DNA from: an uncultured Paenibacillaceae bacterium
GTDB lineage: Bacteria > Bacillota > Bacilli > Aneurinibacillales > Aneurinibacillaceae
NCBI GenBank assembly: GCA_946478845.1
Contig: CAMLDI010000032.1
Coordinates: forward strand, 1 to 31,756
Reading direction: 5' to 3'
DNA length: 31,756 nucleotides
In this document: piece by piece, positions 9,561-18,549 of the stretch
Position numbering within the stretch: the stretch's first letter is position 1
Layout of the letters: every line of letters begins with the position of its first letter
Position numbers and translations under genes: made by a program
Notes under the pieces: generated by a model
Seen by the model: only the letters and a program-made list of their open reading frames with translations
The model's database searches: none
What the model was told of the DNA's origin: nothing

Positions 9561-10603
9561 TGAAACCTTTGATCTACAACTATACGTTTGAAGAGTTAAA
9601 AGCATGGTTAACCCAGCATGGTGAGAAAGCCTTTCGCGCAACACAACTTTTTGATTGGCTCTATGTGAAGCGGGCCGGTTCCTTTGCAGAAATGAGCAAT
9701 TTATCCAAAGCTCTGCGGGACAAATTGGAGGATTTCTTCACCTTCGTCCCCCTAACAGAAATCACCCGCCAGGTTTCTTCCGATGGCACGGTGAAGTTTC
9801 TCTTTTCCCTCCATGATGACCATGCCATTGAAACGGTGATTATGCGTCATAATTACGGGAATAGTGTTTGTGTTACCACCCAGGTAGGATGCAGGATGGG
9901 TTGTACTTTTTGTGCGTCAACGTTAACAGGGGTAAAAAGAAATTTAGAACCTGGTGAAATTGTAGCTCAAATCATGGCTGCCCAAAAAGCCCTTGATGAA
10001 GAAGGAGAACGGGTAAGCCATATCGTAGTCATGGGCATTGGCGAACCTTTTGAAAACTATGAATCCTTAATGTCTTTTCTGCATATTGTCAATGAGGAAA
10101 AGGGGCTTAAAATTGGCCAACGGCATATTACCGTATCCACCAGTGGCGTCATCCCGCAAATCTATCGTTTTGCAGATGAGAATACCCAGATTAATTTAGC
10201 CATTTCTTTGCATGCGCCAAATGATACTCTTCGTTCTAAATTAATGCCTGTCAATCGCCGTTATCCATTAAATGAACTAATGGAAGCCATCAGGTATTAC
10301 ATTGCCACAACAGGGAGAAGAATTACTTTTGAATATGGGCTTTTTGGCAAAGTGAATGACCAGCCAGCCCATGCCAGGGAATTAATCGAGTTAGTTAAAG
10401 GACTGAAATGCCATATTAATTTAATTCCTGTCAACTATGTTCCGGAAAGGGATTTTATCCGCTCTTCTAAAAATGATATTGCCCAATTCAAAAGGATTCT
10501 TGAGGAAGAAGGGTTAAATGTCACCATTCGTCGGGAACAGGGTAGTGATATCGCAGCAGCTTGTGGGCAGTTGCGTGCCCAACATGCCAACCAAAAGAGG
10601 TGA
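9560..10603 (+). CDS. rlmN: Dual-specificity 23S rRNA/tRNA adenine C2 methyltransferase RlmN
   Basis: RlmN is a radical SAM enzyme that methylates C2 of A2503 in 23S rRNA and A37 of some tRNAs. In this 347-residue protein the 4Fe-4S-binding CxxxCxxC is at C111, C115 and C118. The C-terminal catalytic cysteine lies in AAACGQL near residue 338. I place the start at ATG 9560, which shares its first base with the rsmB stop codon (TGATG); a TTG three bases earlier is possible and would add one residue. Ribosome entry is probably by coupling to rsmB. It could be confused only with Cfr, but location and sequence favour RlmN. Confidence 0.95.
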   Translation: MKPLIYNYTFEELKAWLTQHGEKAFRATQLFDWLYVKRAGSFAEMSNLSKALRDKLEDFFTFVPLTEITRQVSSDGTVKFLFSLHDDHAIETVIMRHNYGNSVCVTTQVGCRMGCTFCASTLTGVKRNLEPGEIVAQIMAAQKALDEEGERVSHIVVMGIGEPFENYESLMSFLHIVNEEKGLKIGQRHITVSTSGVIPQIYRFADENTQINLAISLHAPNDTLRSKLMPVNRRYPLNELMEAIRYYIATTGRRITFEYGLFGKVNDQPAHARELIELVKGLKCHINLIPVNYVPERDFIRSSKNDIAQFKRILEEEGLNVTIRREQGSDIAAACGQLRAQHANQKR

Positions 10604-10610
10604 ACTGCAC

Positions 10611-11369
10611 ATGGAAGTAGCCTTTCAAACCCATATCGGCCGGGTTCGGCAAACCAATGAAGATGCAGGTGCCATCCAATCCTTGCAGGAAGGATGGGTT
10701 GCAGCCATTGTAGCCGATGGAATGGGAGGACATAAAGCTGGAGATGTGGCCAGTCAAATGGCTGTGGAACGGATTTCTGCCTATATGCAAGGGTTGTCCT
10801 TTCCCATGGACGTCACAGAGATTGAGAATCAAGTGGATTCTGCCATTCATTTGGCCAATCAGGAGATTTATCAATATGCAAAGAATAATCCTGAATGCAG
10901 CGGGATGGGAACCACTGTTGTTATTGCTGTAGTGAATGAACATAGGGGCGTCTTAGCCCATATTGGCGATAGCCGAATTTACCGCTGGCACAATGGGGAA
11001 TTGGAGTTATTAACCAATGACCATACCCTGGTTAATGAACTGTTAAAAAATCATCAAATAACCCCTGAAGAAGCCCTTACCCATCCTCGCCGCAATATTA
11101 TTACCCGGGCTGTGGGAACAGATGAAGTTGTTGAAGCTGATTTTAGCATGGTGGAATGGAAGGCAGGAGATATTTTTCTGTTATGTTCTGATGGCCTTTA
11201 TGGGAAAGTATCCCAGTTGGACATGGAACGGATTCTTCAAGAAGCAGACGTAGAGAAAGCAGCAGAGGAGTTAGTGAATTTGGCCCTGGATGCAGGTGGC
11301 CATGATAATATTACCGTAGCACTTCTCAAACATAAAAACTCGGACCATCATGAGAAAGGGGGGACGTAA
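10611..11369 (+). CDS. prpC: PP2C-type protein phosphatase PrpC
   Basis: PrpC (Stp family) is a metal-dependent Ser/Thr phosphatase that reverses PrkC phosphorylation. The 252-residue sequence shows the PP2C metal-binding motifs in order: RQTNEDAG near the N-terminus, VADGMGGHKAGD (D36, G37), GDSRIYRW, LCSDGLYGKV and GGHDNITVALL at the end. I chose ATG 10611 because AAAGAGGTG lies just upstream and the family starts here; the frame is open further 5' but only over the end of rlmN. prkC begins three bases after the stop, so kinase and phosphatase are made together. Confidence 0.95.
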   Translation: MEVAFQTHIGRVRQTNEDAGAIQSLQEGWVAAIVADGMGGHKAGDVASQMAVERISAYMQGLSFPMDVTEIENQVDSAIHLANQEIYQYAKNNPECSGMGTTVVIAVVNEHRGVLAHIGDSRIYRWHNGELELLTNDHTLVNELLKNHQITPEEALTHPRRNIITRAVGTDEVVEADFSMVEWKAGDIFLLCSDGLYGKVSQLDMERILQEADVEKAAEELVNLALDAGGHDNITVALLKHKNSDHHEKGGT

Positions 11370-11372
11370 AAC

Positions 11373-13310
11373 ATGATTGGAAAAACCCTTGGTAACCGTT
11401 ATGAAATAGATAGGAAAATTGGCGAAGGAGGCATGGCCCAGGTTTATCGTGCCCGGGATCTTCTGTTAAATCGTACTGTGGCAGTGAAAGTTCTTCGTTC
11501 CCAATTTGGCGGTGATGAAGATTTTATCGCCCGTTTCCATCGAGAAGCCCAGGCAGCAGCCAGCCTATCCCATCAGCATGTGGTGAATATTTATGATCTT
11601 GGGCAAGAAGATGGAATTTATTATATTGTCATGGAATACGTGGATGGCATTACTTTAAAGGAATACATAAATAGCCATGCTCCTCTTTCTGTAGAGGAAG
11701 CAGTGAACATTGCGATCCAAATTAGTGACGCTCTGGATCATGCCCATCAACACCACATTATACACAGGGATATTAAACCCCATAACATTTTAATTAATAA
11801 AAATGGGCGCATTAAGGTGACAGACTTTGGCATTGCCCGTGCAGTTTCATCTGCGACCATTACCCATACCGGTTCTGTACTGGGTTCTGTCCAGTACTTT
11901 TCTCCAGAACAGGCAAAAGGGGTCATGGCTGATGCCAAATCTGATTTATACTCACTTGGGGTTGTTTTATATGAGATGTTAACAGGAAAATTGCCATTTA
12001 TTGGAGATTCACCAATTAGTGTGGCATTGAAACATTTGCAGGACCCTTATATTTATCCAAAAGAATTGCGTCCTGAAATTCCCCAAAGTGTGGAAAATGT
12101 AGTGGTTAGAGCCATGGCAAAAGATCCTTTATTTCGCCATGAATCGGCTCATGAAATGTTGGAAGACTTACGGACATGCCTTTCACCTGAACGCAGCAAT
12201 GAAGAACCTTATCGCCTTCCAGAACCTGTGCATCCAGAGGATGACAATGAAATAACCCGTGTCATTCCAGCCATCAAACCAGACATGTTGAAGCGGAAAT
12301 GGTCATCTGATGAAAAGGAAGAAAAACAGAAAATGGAACAGGAAAATGAGGAGGGTAAACCCCCTCAAAAACCCTGGAAGAAATGGTTAACTCGAGTGGG
12401 TGCCATTGTTGCGATCTTATTGGTAATAGTCAGCGGGCTAGTGTTGGCGAATCAAATTTTTAGCGTTCCAGAAGTGGTAGTGCCTAATGTGGAAAATATG
12501 CCCTTAGACCAGGCACGAAAACTTCTGGAAGATAAAAAATTAGTTCCTGTAATTCAGAATCAATACGACCCGAAAAAGGGGGAAGGGATTGTTTTATCCC
12601 AGAATCCTGGCCCCAATAAAACAGTTAGGCAAAAGTCGGAAGTGGTCCTAATTGTGAATGCCACTACAAAAGAAGCGATGCCAAACTATGTAGGACTAAA
12701 GTTAAAAAGCATTGAATCTGAATTAAAAACGAAATTCCAAAAGTATGAAACCAAATTTGTCAATAATGATGATTATGAAGCTGGGATGGTTGTGGAACAA
12801 ATTCCGGCAGCAGGGGAAAATGTGGTTCTCGCCAATACAACGGTCGTCTTAACGGTGAACCAGGGCACTGTTGCTATGCCGAGTGTCACGGGATTAGCAG
12901 AAGCGGAAGCTATCGCAAAAATCGAAGGTGCAGGCTTGCAGCCTGAAATTACCCGAACACAAAGTTATTCCCCGGAAGGAATTGTGATTAGTCAGTCTAC
13001 CAAAGCAGGGGAACAGGTGGTCAAAGGATCAAAAGTAGGAATCCAGGTAAGTTCTGGCTATCCGAAAGAGTCTAAAAAACATCTTGTGCCTATTAATGTG
13101 TTCTTAAATAATGGAGAACAGGCAAGTATTGAAATACGTTTAACGGATGCTACGGTAACCAATCAAACCATTGAGAAAGTAACCATTTACCAGAGCACAC
13201 GATTCTCCGTGACATGTATTTTATCGCCTTCCCGAGATGCCACAATACAAGTATTTAAGAATAATGTGCTAATTGAAACAAGAGTTGTGAAATATAACGA
13301 TGTGCCATAA
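11373..13310 (+). CDS. prkC: PASTA-domain Ser/Thr protein kinase PrkC
   Basis: This is a membrane kinase that senses muropeptides or lipid II. In spore formers it helps trigger germination and controls cell-wall and translation factors. The cytoplasmic kinase domain (about 10-270) has GEGGMA at 17-22, K39, HRDIKPHN at 131-138 (catalytic D133) and DFG at 151-153. A charged linker (about 305-340) leads to one membrane helix (341-362). Three PASTA repeats follow outside the cell (about 366-430, 432-497 and 499-561), then an extra C-terminal domain to 645. That organisation matches B. subtilis PrkC. Linked directly to prpC and rsgA; RsgA (CpgA) is a known PrkC substrate in B. subtilis. Confidence 0.95.
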   Translation: MIGKTLGNRYEIDRKIGEGGMAQVYRARDLLLNRTVAVKVLRSQFGGDEDFIARFHREAQAAASLSHQHVVNIYDLGQEDGIYYIVMEYVDGITLKEYINSHAPLSVEEAVNIAIQISDALDHAHQHHIIHRDIKPHNILINKNGRIKVTDFGIARAVSSATITHTGSVLGSVQYFSPEQAKGVMADAKSDLYSLGVVLYEMLTGKLPFIGDSPISVALKHLQDPYIYPKELRPEIPQSVENVVVRAMAKDPLFRHESAHEMLEDLRTCLSPERSNEEPYRLPEPVHPEDDNEITRVIPAIKPDMLKRKWSSDEKEEKQKMEQENEEGKPPQKPWKKWLTRVGAIVAILLVIVSGLVLANQIFSVPEVVVPNVENMPLDQARKLLEDKKLVPVIQNQYDPKKGEGIVLSQNPGPNKTVRQKSEVVLIVNATTKEAMPNYVGLKLKSIESELKTKFQKYETKFVNNDDYEAGMVVEQIPAAGENVVLANTTVVLTVNQGTVAMPSVTGLAEAEAIAKIEGAGLQPEITRTQSYSPEGIVISQSTKAGEQVVKGSKVGIQVSSGYPKESKKHLVPINVFLNNGEQASIEIRLTDATVTNQTIEKVTIYQSTRFSVTCILSPSRDATIQVFKNNVLIETRVVKYNDVP

Positions 13311-13323
13311 AAGGAGGGATTAG

Positions 13324-14199
13324 ATGCCTCAAGGGCGTATCATTAAAGCGTTGGCAGGATACTATTATGTAGAAGCAGGACAACAGTCTATTCAATGTCG
13401 TGCGAGAGGGATTTTTAAAAAGAAAAAAATTAGCCCTCTGGTTGGAGACCTTGTTGAATATGAACTCACTGGCGGTGAGGAAGGGGTCATTAATGAAATC
13501 CTTCCCCGCCAGAGTGAGTTAATTCGTCCTCCCATTGCCAATGTGAATCAGGCCATCCTGGTTTTTTCGGCAAAGGAACCTGATTTTAGTCCCCAACTTC
13601 TTGATAAATTTCTCGTTCATACGGAAAAAGCGGGGATTGACAGTATTATTTGCATTACGAAAGTGGATTTAATCGAAGAAGAACAGCTAGCTGAAATTAA
13701 AGAGAACTATGCAAAAATTGGCTATCCCATCGTGATGACCAGCAGTAAACAAGACAGAGGCATTGAAGAAGTAAGAGAATACTTAAAGGGACATTTGAGT
13801 GTTTTTGCCGGCCAATCAGGTGTAGGAAAATCCTCTTTATTAAATCAGTTATTTAAACATCTTGATTTAGAAACAGCCCCCATTAGTTATAAACTGGGAC
13901 GGGGGAAACATACCACTCGCCACGTTGAATTAATCCCCCTTCCTGAAGGGGGATGGGTGGCGGATACCCCTGGGTTTAGCTCCCTTGATTTTCAGTTGAT
14001 TGAAGCAGAAGAATTAGGGCACTGTTTTCGGGAAATCAGAGAACATAGTGTCCATTGTAAATTTCGTGGTTGCCTTCATTTAAATGAGCCAGCCTGTCGT
14101 GTGCGAGAAGTATTGGAAGAAGGGCAAATTTTGCAGTCCAGATATAATCATTACACCCAATTTTTACGAGAAATAAAGGATAGAAAGCCGAGGTATTAA
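13324..14199 (+). CDS. rsgA: Small ribosomal subunit biogenesis GTPase RsgA (CpgA)
   Basis: RsgA is a circularly permuted GTPase that checks late 30S subunit maturation. The permutation is visible: the G4 motif TKVD (112-115) precedes the P-loop GQSGVGKS (163-170) and G3 DTPG (214-217). An OB-fold occupies roughly residues 1-70, and the C-terminal zinc site is C245, C250, H252 and C258. The length of 291 residues is normal. AGGAGG lies just before ATG 13324. The gene is 13 bp after prkC and 4 bp before rpe, consistent with the conserved prpC-prkC-rsgA-rpe operon. Confidence 0.96.
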   Translation: MPQGRIIKALAGYYYVEAGQQSIQCRARGIFKKKKISPLVGDLVEYELTGGEEGVINEILPRQSELIRPPIANVNQAILVFSAKEPDFSPQLLDKFLVHTEKAGIDSIICITKVDLIEEEQLAEIKENYAKIGYPIVMTSSKQDRGIEEVREYLKGHLSVFAGQSGVGKSSLLNQLFKHLDLETAPISYKLGRGKHTTRHVELIPLPEGGWVADTPGFSSLDFQLIEAEELGHCFREIREHSVHCKFRGCLHLNEPACRVREVLEEGQILQSRYNHYTQFLREIKDRKPRY

Positions 14200-14203
14200 C
14201 AGC

Positions 14204-14857
14204 ATGGTGAAAATAGCACCTTCCATTTTATCAGCGGATTTTGCCCGTTTAGCACAAGAAATACAGGAAGTGGAATCCGGTGGAGCGGATTGGATTCATG
14301 TGGATGTAATGGATGGACACTTTGTTCCTAATATTACCATTGGTCCTTTAGTGGTAAAAGCCATTCGTCCTCATACCACTTTGCCCCTGGATGTTCATTT
14401 AATGATTGAAAATCCTGACTTATATATTCCTGAGTTTGCTAAGAGTGGAGCGGATATTATTACCGTTCACCAGGAAGCATGCATTCATTTGCATCGTACC
14501 CTTTACCATATTAAAGACCAGGGCGTGAAAGCAGCGGTATCCTTAAATCCAGCCACTCCTGTTTCCACATTAAAACACGTCCTTGAAGATGTAGATATGG
14601 TTCTGTTAATGTCTGTAAACCCAGGGTTTGGCGGACAGAAGTTTATTCCGGAAGCGGTCAATAAAACCCGGGAATTGCGCAACCTTTTAGAAGAAAAAGG
14701 ACTTGTGGATAAAGTAGAAATCCAGATTGATGGAGGAATAAACGAAGAAACGGCAAAATTAGTGATTGAAGCTGGTGCCACCTGTCTGGTAGCTGGGAAT
14801 GCCGTATTTGGGCAAAAAGATCGGGCTCGAGCCATTCAAGCTATTAAACAGGCATAA
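14204..14857 (+). CDS. rpe: Ribulose-phosphate 3-epimerase
   Basis: Rpe interconverts ribulose 5-phosphate and xylulose 5-phosphate in the pentose phosphate pathway. The 217-residue TIM barrel shows [10 protein letters not shown] at the N-terminus, [12 protein letters not shown] (metal ligands H32 and D34), [13 protein letters not shown] for phosphate binding and IDGGI near the C-terminus. It starts 4 bp after rsgA. In B. subtilis the next gene is thiN (thiamine pyrophosphokinase); here it is absent and spoVM follows after 133 bp. Confidence 0.96.
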   Translation: MVKIAPSILSADFARLAQEIQEVESGGADWIHVDVMDGHFVPNITIGPLVVKAIRPHTTLPLDVHLMIENPDLYIPEFAKSGADIITVHQEACIHLHRTLYHIKDQGVKAAVSLNPATPVSTLKHVLEDVDMVLLMSVNPGFGGQKFIPEAVNKTRELRNLLEEKGLVDKVEIQIDGGINEETAKLVIEAGATCLVAGNAVFGQKDRARAIQAIKQA

Positions 14858-14946
14858 ACCTTCTTTTGATGCATAGTTTAGAAAAAGAAAAGTAGGAAGG
14901 AAGAAGGAACAACGGATAAAATAATTCGCAATCCTTTAGGCCTATT

Positions 14947-14974
14947 GAATATACTAAACTAACTGCATCTGAAT
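14947..14974 (+). promoter_or_regulatory. Possible SigE-type promoter of spoVM
   Basis: GAATATA (14947-14953) and CATCTGAA (14966-14973) loosely resemble the -35 and -10 elements of the mother-cell sigma factor SigE, which transcribes spoVM in B. subtilis. The 12-base spacing is short and the -10 match is partial, so this is a guess guided by the known regulation of the gene. Confidence 0.25.
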
Positions 14975-14990
14975 TGAAGGAGGGGGCATC

Positions 14991-15068
14991 ATGCGGTTTT
15001 ATACCATAAAGTTGCCGAAATTTCTCGGTGGGCTTATTCGTGCCATTTTGGGCGGCGGAAAGCGATGA
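14991..15068 (+). CDS. spoVM: Stage V sporulation protein SpoVM
   Basis: A 25-codon gene with a strong ribosome binding site (GAAGGAGGGGG) directly before ATG 14991. The peptide begins MRFYTIKLPKFLGG and ends ILGGGKR, nearly identical to B. subtilis SpoVM (26 residues) through position 14, including the key Pro9. SpoVM is an amphipathic helix that recognises the convex forespore membrane and anchors SpoIVA for coat and cortex assembly. The C-terminal tail (GGGKR) differs from the B. subtilis tail. The position between rpe and rpmB is the conserved one. It is strong evidence that the organism forms endospores. Confidence 0.95.
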   Translation: MRFYTIKLPKFLGGLIRAILGGGKR

Positions 15069-15085
15069 ACGAATAAGAGAAGAAT

Positions 15086-15123
15086 AAAAAAAAGCACCTT
15101 ATCAAACACAAGGTGCTTTTTTT
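15086..15123. terminator. Bidirectional terminator between spoVM and rpmB
   Basis: AAAGCACCTT (15091-15100) pairs perfectly with AAGGTGCTTT (15110-15119) around a nine-base loop. It is flanked by an A run on the left and a T run on the right, so it can end both the spoVM transcript (plus) and the rpmB transcript (minus), which converge here. Confidence 0.9.
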
Positions 15124-15126
15124 ACA

Positions 15127-15315
15127 CTAAACACGGGTAACGAGTCCAGATTTGAGTGCTTTTGTGCTAACATATACTCGTTTTGGTTTTCCGTCAACAA
15201 GGATGCGCACTTTTTGAACGTTAACTCCAAAACTGCGTTTTGTGGAACGGTTAGAGTGGCTTCTTGCGTTGCCAGTTTTAGCTTTTTTACCAGTTACAAA
15301 ACAAACACGTGCCAT
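15127..15315 (-). CDS. rpmB: 50S ribosomal protein L28
   Basis: L28 is a small basic protein of the large ribosomal subunit. The 62-residue sequence starts [20 protein letters not shown] and ends [12 protein letters not shown], as in Bacilli. Only C6 remains of the cysteines seen in zinc-type L28, so this is a form lacking the CxxC pairs. I chose ATG 15315, with AGGGGAGGTG just upstream; an in-frame GTG nine bases earlier overlaps that ribosome binding site. The gene is opposite to its neighbours, as in B. subtilis, and has its own promoter and a shared terminator. Confidence 0.96.
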   Translation of the reverse strand: MARVCFVTGKKAKTGNARSHSNRSTKRSFGVNVQKVRILVDGKPKRVYVSTKALKSGLVTRV

Positions 15316-15372
15316 ATCTTTCACCTCCCCTTGAGAGGGTAATATTCTCTGACTATTTTTGCATACTTTGTT

Positions 15373-15401
15373 ATCATATCATAGGGTTTTTTATAAAGCA
15401 A
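15373..15401 (-). promoter_or_regulatory. SigA-type promoter of rpmB
   Basis: On the minus strand, TTGCTT (15401-15396) and TATGAT (15378-15373) are separated by exactly 17 bases. Transcription would start near 15366, giving a leader of about 50 bases before the L28 start. Confidence 0.7.
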
Positions 15402-15417
15402 GAAAATCACCCCTTTC

Positions 15418-15446
15418 TTTCAACAGGGGAATCTTTGTAGTACAAT
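15418..15446 (+). promoter_or_regulatory. Possible promoter of the yloU-fakA-degV group
   Basis: TACAAT at 15441-15446 matches the -10 consensus at five of six positions. The region 17 bases upstream (TTTCAA) is only a weak -35. It lies 58 bases before the yloU start, in the only gap where a promoter for this group could sit. Confidence 0.4.
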
Positions 15447-15503
15447 TAATTTTAGGTTTTAGATAACGGTGCAGTAAGGAAAGATATAAGGAGGAAATAA
15501 AGA

Positions 15504-15860
15504 ATGACCATTCAAATAAGTACAGAATTAGGTTCTATTGAAATTGAGAAACAAGTCATAGCCACTTTAGCCGGTGGTGCAGCAATGGAATGTATGGGTT
15601 TAGTGGGCATGTCATCAACCCGTGCCATGAAAGACGGGATTGCCGAATTATTGCGGAGAGAAAATTTATCCCGGGGAGTAGAAGTACATAAGGAAAACGA
15701 CCAGTTAATCATTGATTTATATATTATTGTTAGTTATGGAACCAGAATTTCTGAAGTGGCCAATATTGTCCAGGAACGGGTGAAATATACCTTAAAACAA
15801 ACCCTGGGATTAGATGTGGATAAAGTAAACATATATGTTCAGGGAGTTCGGACACTTTAG
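15504..15860 (+). CDS. yloU: Asp23/Gls24 family envelope stress protein YloU
   Basis: This is a 118-residue cytoplasmic protein of the Asp23/Gls24 (DUF322) family. The conserved core is visible as G-S-I-E-I-E-K-Q-V-I, an ATLAGGAAMECMGLVGM stretch, and the C-terminal VNIYVQGVR. The molecular role of family members is not well defined; some are membrane-associated and linked to envelope stress. The gene has a clear AAGGAGG site, sits 18 bp before fakA, and this yloU-fakA pairing is conserved in Bacillota. Confidence 0.92.
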   Translation: MTIQISTELGSIEIEKQVIATLAGGAAMECMGLVGMSSTRAMKDGIAELLRRENLSRGVEVHKENDQLIIDLYIIVSYGTRISEVANIVQERVKYTLKQTLGLDVDKVNIYVQGVRTL

Positions 15861-15878
15861 CTGCAAGGAGGAAATGTA

Positions 15879-17546
15879 GTGAATGAAGTAGTATTAACAG
15901 GCAATCAGCTCCGCCTCATGTTAAATGAGGGGGCGCAAAACTTAGAAAAAAATGCAGTACTTGTAGATGCTTTAAATGTATTTCCTGTACCAGACGGTGA
16001 TACAGGAAAAAATATGAACCTTACCTTTCAGTCAGGTGTAGATGAATTGAAAAAAAATGCTGCTCAAGGTTGTGACCAGGTGGCAGCTGCCTTTTCTCAT
16101 GGCCTCCTGTTGGGGGCCAGAGGAAATTCAGGAGTGATTTTATCCCAATTATTTCGTGGGTTTTCCCGTGGGTTAACGGGATTACAGGTTGTTAATGGCC
16201 GCCAATTGGCAGAAGCTTTGCAACAAGGGGTAGAAATGGCCTATAAAGCGGTGATGAAACCGGTGGAAGGGACAATTCTCACAGTAGCGAAAGAAGGGGC
16301 GAAGGGAGCTCTTATTGAGGGCAGACGTGGAGGCGAACCAGAAAAAGTAATGGAAACCCTTGTGCGGGAAGCTCAACTTGCCCTGGCTAATACACCTAAT
16401 CAACTTCCTGTGTTAAAAGAAGTTGGAGTGGTGGATTCTGGTGGACAGGGACTTGTCTTTATTTACGAAGGGTTTTTCAGTGTGATTAAACAGGGGTTTG
16501 TGCCTGTTCAGGTGGCAGCCGCTCAGGATACACCTATTCTTAATGTAGAGCCTGTAACTAATTTGGAAACGGTTCATTCCCATGTCCATGAAACTGATAT
16601 TCAATTCGGATATTGTACGGAATTTATGGTTCATTTACAGGACAAGACATCCTTTGATGAAAATCAATTTAAGGAAAAAATAAGCCATTTTGGCGATTCC
16701 CTATTAGTTGTCACTGGGGACCAATTTGTCAAAGTCCATATACATGCGGAACATCCCGGAGAAGTGTTAAGTTTTGCCCAGCAATACGGTATGCTAGACC
16801 GAATGAAAATTGATAATATGCGCATGCAACATAATGAAGTATTACGAAAACAGGAAGAAGCCCATGGGAATGCTGCCATGGAAGCAAAAGAACCCTATGT
16901 GATTGTTGCTGTTGCTTCCGGTAAAGGAGTGGTTGATATCTTCCGTAGCCTAGGGGTTCATATGGTGATAGAAGGTGGACAAACCATGAATCCCAGTACT
17001 GAAGACATCGTACGAGCCATTGAAAAGGTGCCAGCAAACCATGTCATTATCCTTCCCAATAACAAAAATATTGTGATGGCCGCCCAACAGGCCGCTCAAT
17101 TAGTGAATGTCCCTGTGACGATCATTCCAACGAAGTCTATTCCTCAGGGAATCTCTGCGATGCTGGCCTTTAATCCCTCAGAATCACCTGAGGAAAATGA
17201 AGAGGCGATGAAAGAGGCCCTTACTTATGTAAAAAGCGGCTCCATTACCTATTCGGTACGGGATACCACCATTAATCAAATGCCCATCCATAAAGGGGAT
17301 TACATAGGCATGGCAGAAGGAGATCTTGTCTCTTCGGCTTCAGATTCCCTTAATGCTTCCCTGCAATTGCTGGAACATATGGTGGATGAAGAGACAGAAT
17401 TAATTACGGTGATTTATGGTGAAGATGCAGGTGAAGGGGATGTAGAAACTCTGATTCAGGAAATAGGAAATAGGTTCCCTCATTGTGAAATCGAAACCCA
17501 TAATGGAGGCCAACCTGTATACCATTACCTCTTTTCCGTAGAATAG
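15879..17546 (+). CDS. fakA: Fatty acid kinase catalytic subunit FakA (DAK2/YloV family)
   Basis: FakA phosphorylates fatty acids held by a FakB (DegV-type) partner, channelling exogenous fatty acids into phospholipid synthesis. The N-terminal DhaL-like nucleotide-binding domain has PVPDGDTGKNMNLT (DGDTG at 39-43) and LLGARGNSGVILSQ (79-90). A middle domain and a C-terminal DegV-like domain fill the 555 residues, the usual length. Translation starts at GTG 15879 with AAGGAGG upstream. A DegV-family gene follows 47 bp downstream and is a good candidate for its partner. Older annotation calls this family dihydroxyacetone kinase-like, which is misleading. Confidence 0.93.
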   Translation: MNEVVLTGNQLRLMLNEGAQNLEKNAVLVDALNVFPVPDGDTGKNMNLTFQSGVDELKKNAAQGCDQVAAAFSHGLLLGARGNSGVILSQLFRGFSRGLTGLQVVNGRQLAEALQQGVEMAYKAVMKPVEGTILTVAKEGAKGALIEGRRGGEPEKVMETLVREAQLALANTPNQLPVLKEVGVVDSGGQGLVFIYEGFFSVIKQGFVPVQVAAAQDTPILNVEPVTNLETVHSHVHETDIQFGYCTEFMVHLQDKTSFDENQFKEKISHFGDSLLVVTGDQFVKVHIHAEHPGEVLSFAQQYGMLDRMKIDNMRMQHNEVLRKQEEAHGNAAMEAKEPYVIVAVASGKGVVDIFRSLGVHMVIEGGQTMNPSTEDIVRAIEKVPANHVIILPNNKNIVMAAQQAAQLVNVPVTIIPTKSIPQGISAMLAFNPSESPEENEEAMKEALTYVKSGSITYSVRDTTINQMPIHKGDYIGMAEGDLVSSASDSLNASLQLLEHMVDEETELITVIYGEDAGEGDVETLIQEIGNRFPHCEIETHNGGQPVYHYLFSVE

Positions 17547-17593
17547 AAATAGGATTGAATCGTTAAGCAGGATAATTGGAAGGAGCAAGAACC

Positions 17594-18451
17594 ATGACTA
17601 GGATTCGTGTGGTGACGGACAGTACATCGGATATTCCTATTTCCTTAAGAGAAGAGTTAGGAATTAAAGTTGTCCCCTTAAAAGTCCATTTTGGCCAGGA
17701 AACTTTTCTGGATGGAGTGACAATTACTCCATCTACTTTCTATGAAAAATTAGCATCAGTTGAGGAATTGCCTACCACATCTCAGCCTGCGCCTCTGGAT
17801 TTTACTCAAATGTATGAATCCATTCGGGAAGAAGAAGGAGATGATGTGGAAATCATCTCCATCCATCTGGCAGGGGTTTTGAGTGGAACCTATCAAACGG
17901 CGAATATTGCCGCTGGTATGGTTGAAGATCAGGTAAAAGTCCATGTGGTTGATAGCCGGTTAGCCTCCTATGCTTTCGGACAGGTTGTAGTGGCTGTGGC
18001 AAGGGCAGCTAAAGCAGGAAAGTCTGCGGAAGAATGTTTAGCATTAACTCATCGCATGCAAGAAAGAACACAGGTATTATTTGTTGTGGATACCTTAACT
18101 TACTTGCAAAAAGGTGGCAGGATCGGAAAAGCTGCTGCATTTTTAGGATCTTTGCTAAATGTGAAACCTATTTTAACATTAGATGAAAAAGGGACTGTAA
18201 GTCCTTTTGAAAAGTTAAGAGGGAAGAAAAAAGCGATCAATCATATCTTTGAAGCCAGTAAAAATTATGCTGGACAGGATCCTGTGGTGGTTTCCGTCCT
18301 TCAATCTGCTAACCAGAGTGAAGCAGAAGCTGTAAGTGAGCAAATTCGTAAAGAATTTAATGTTCAGGAACTGGTGATTGCAGAAATTGGTCCAGTCATT
18401 GGAACTTATACTGGGCCAGGTGTGGTTGGGATAGTAGTGTATAAATTGTAA
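17594..18451 (+). CDS. DegV family protein, probable fatty acid-binding subunit FakB
   Basis: DegV proteins bind one fatty acid each and present its carboxylate to FakA. The 285-residue sequence has the family N-terminus RVVTDSTSDIP (TDSTSD at 8-13), the ligand-head motif LSGTYQTA and YLQKGGRIGKAAAFLGSLLNVKP. I chose ATG 17594 with GAAGGAG upstream; a TTG at 17576 overlaps the region before that site. The direct link to fakA supports the FakB role, which is inferred. Chain specificity (saturated or unsaturated) cannot be read from the sequence. A strong terminator follows. Confidence 0.92.
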   Translation: MTRIRVVTDSTSDIPISLREELGIKVVPLKVHFGQETFLDGVTITPSTFYEKLASVEELPTTSQPAPLDFTQMYESIREEEGDDVEIISIHLAGVLSGTYQTANIAAGMVEDQVKVHVVDSRLASYAFGQVVVAVARAAKAGKSAEECLALTHRMQERTQVLFVVDTLTYLQKGGRIGKAAAFLGSLLNVKPILTLDEKGTVSPFEKLRGKKKAINHIFEASKNYAGQDPVVVSVLQSANQSEAEAVSEQIRKEFNVQELVIAEIGPVIGTYTGPGVVGIVVYKL

Positions 18452-18473
18452 GGGAACGTTAATATGTGAGTGA

Positions 18474-18509
18474 AGCATCCCTGCTCTATAGGTGGGGATG
18501 CTTTTTTTT
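18474..18509 (+). terminator. Rho-independent terminator after degV
   Basis: AGCATCCC (18474-18481) pairs with GGGATGCT (18495-18502), followed by eight T residues. It ends the yloU-fakA-degV transcript. Confidence 0.9.
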
Positions 18510-18549
18510 GCACTAACGGAATTTATAAAATTTGGATTATTATAACCTT

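Noticed and set aside
10521..10943. 140-codon open frame on the minus strand opposite rlmN/prpC
   Set aside because: It lies wholly opposite two well-identified genes, has no recognisable motif or ribosome binding site, and its composition reflects the opposite-strand codons.
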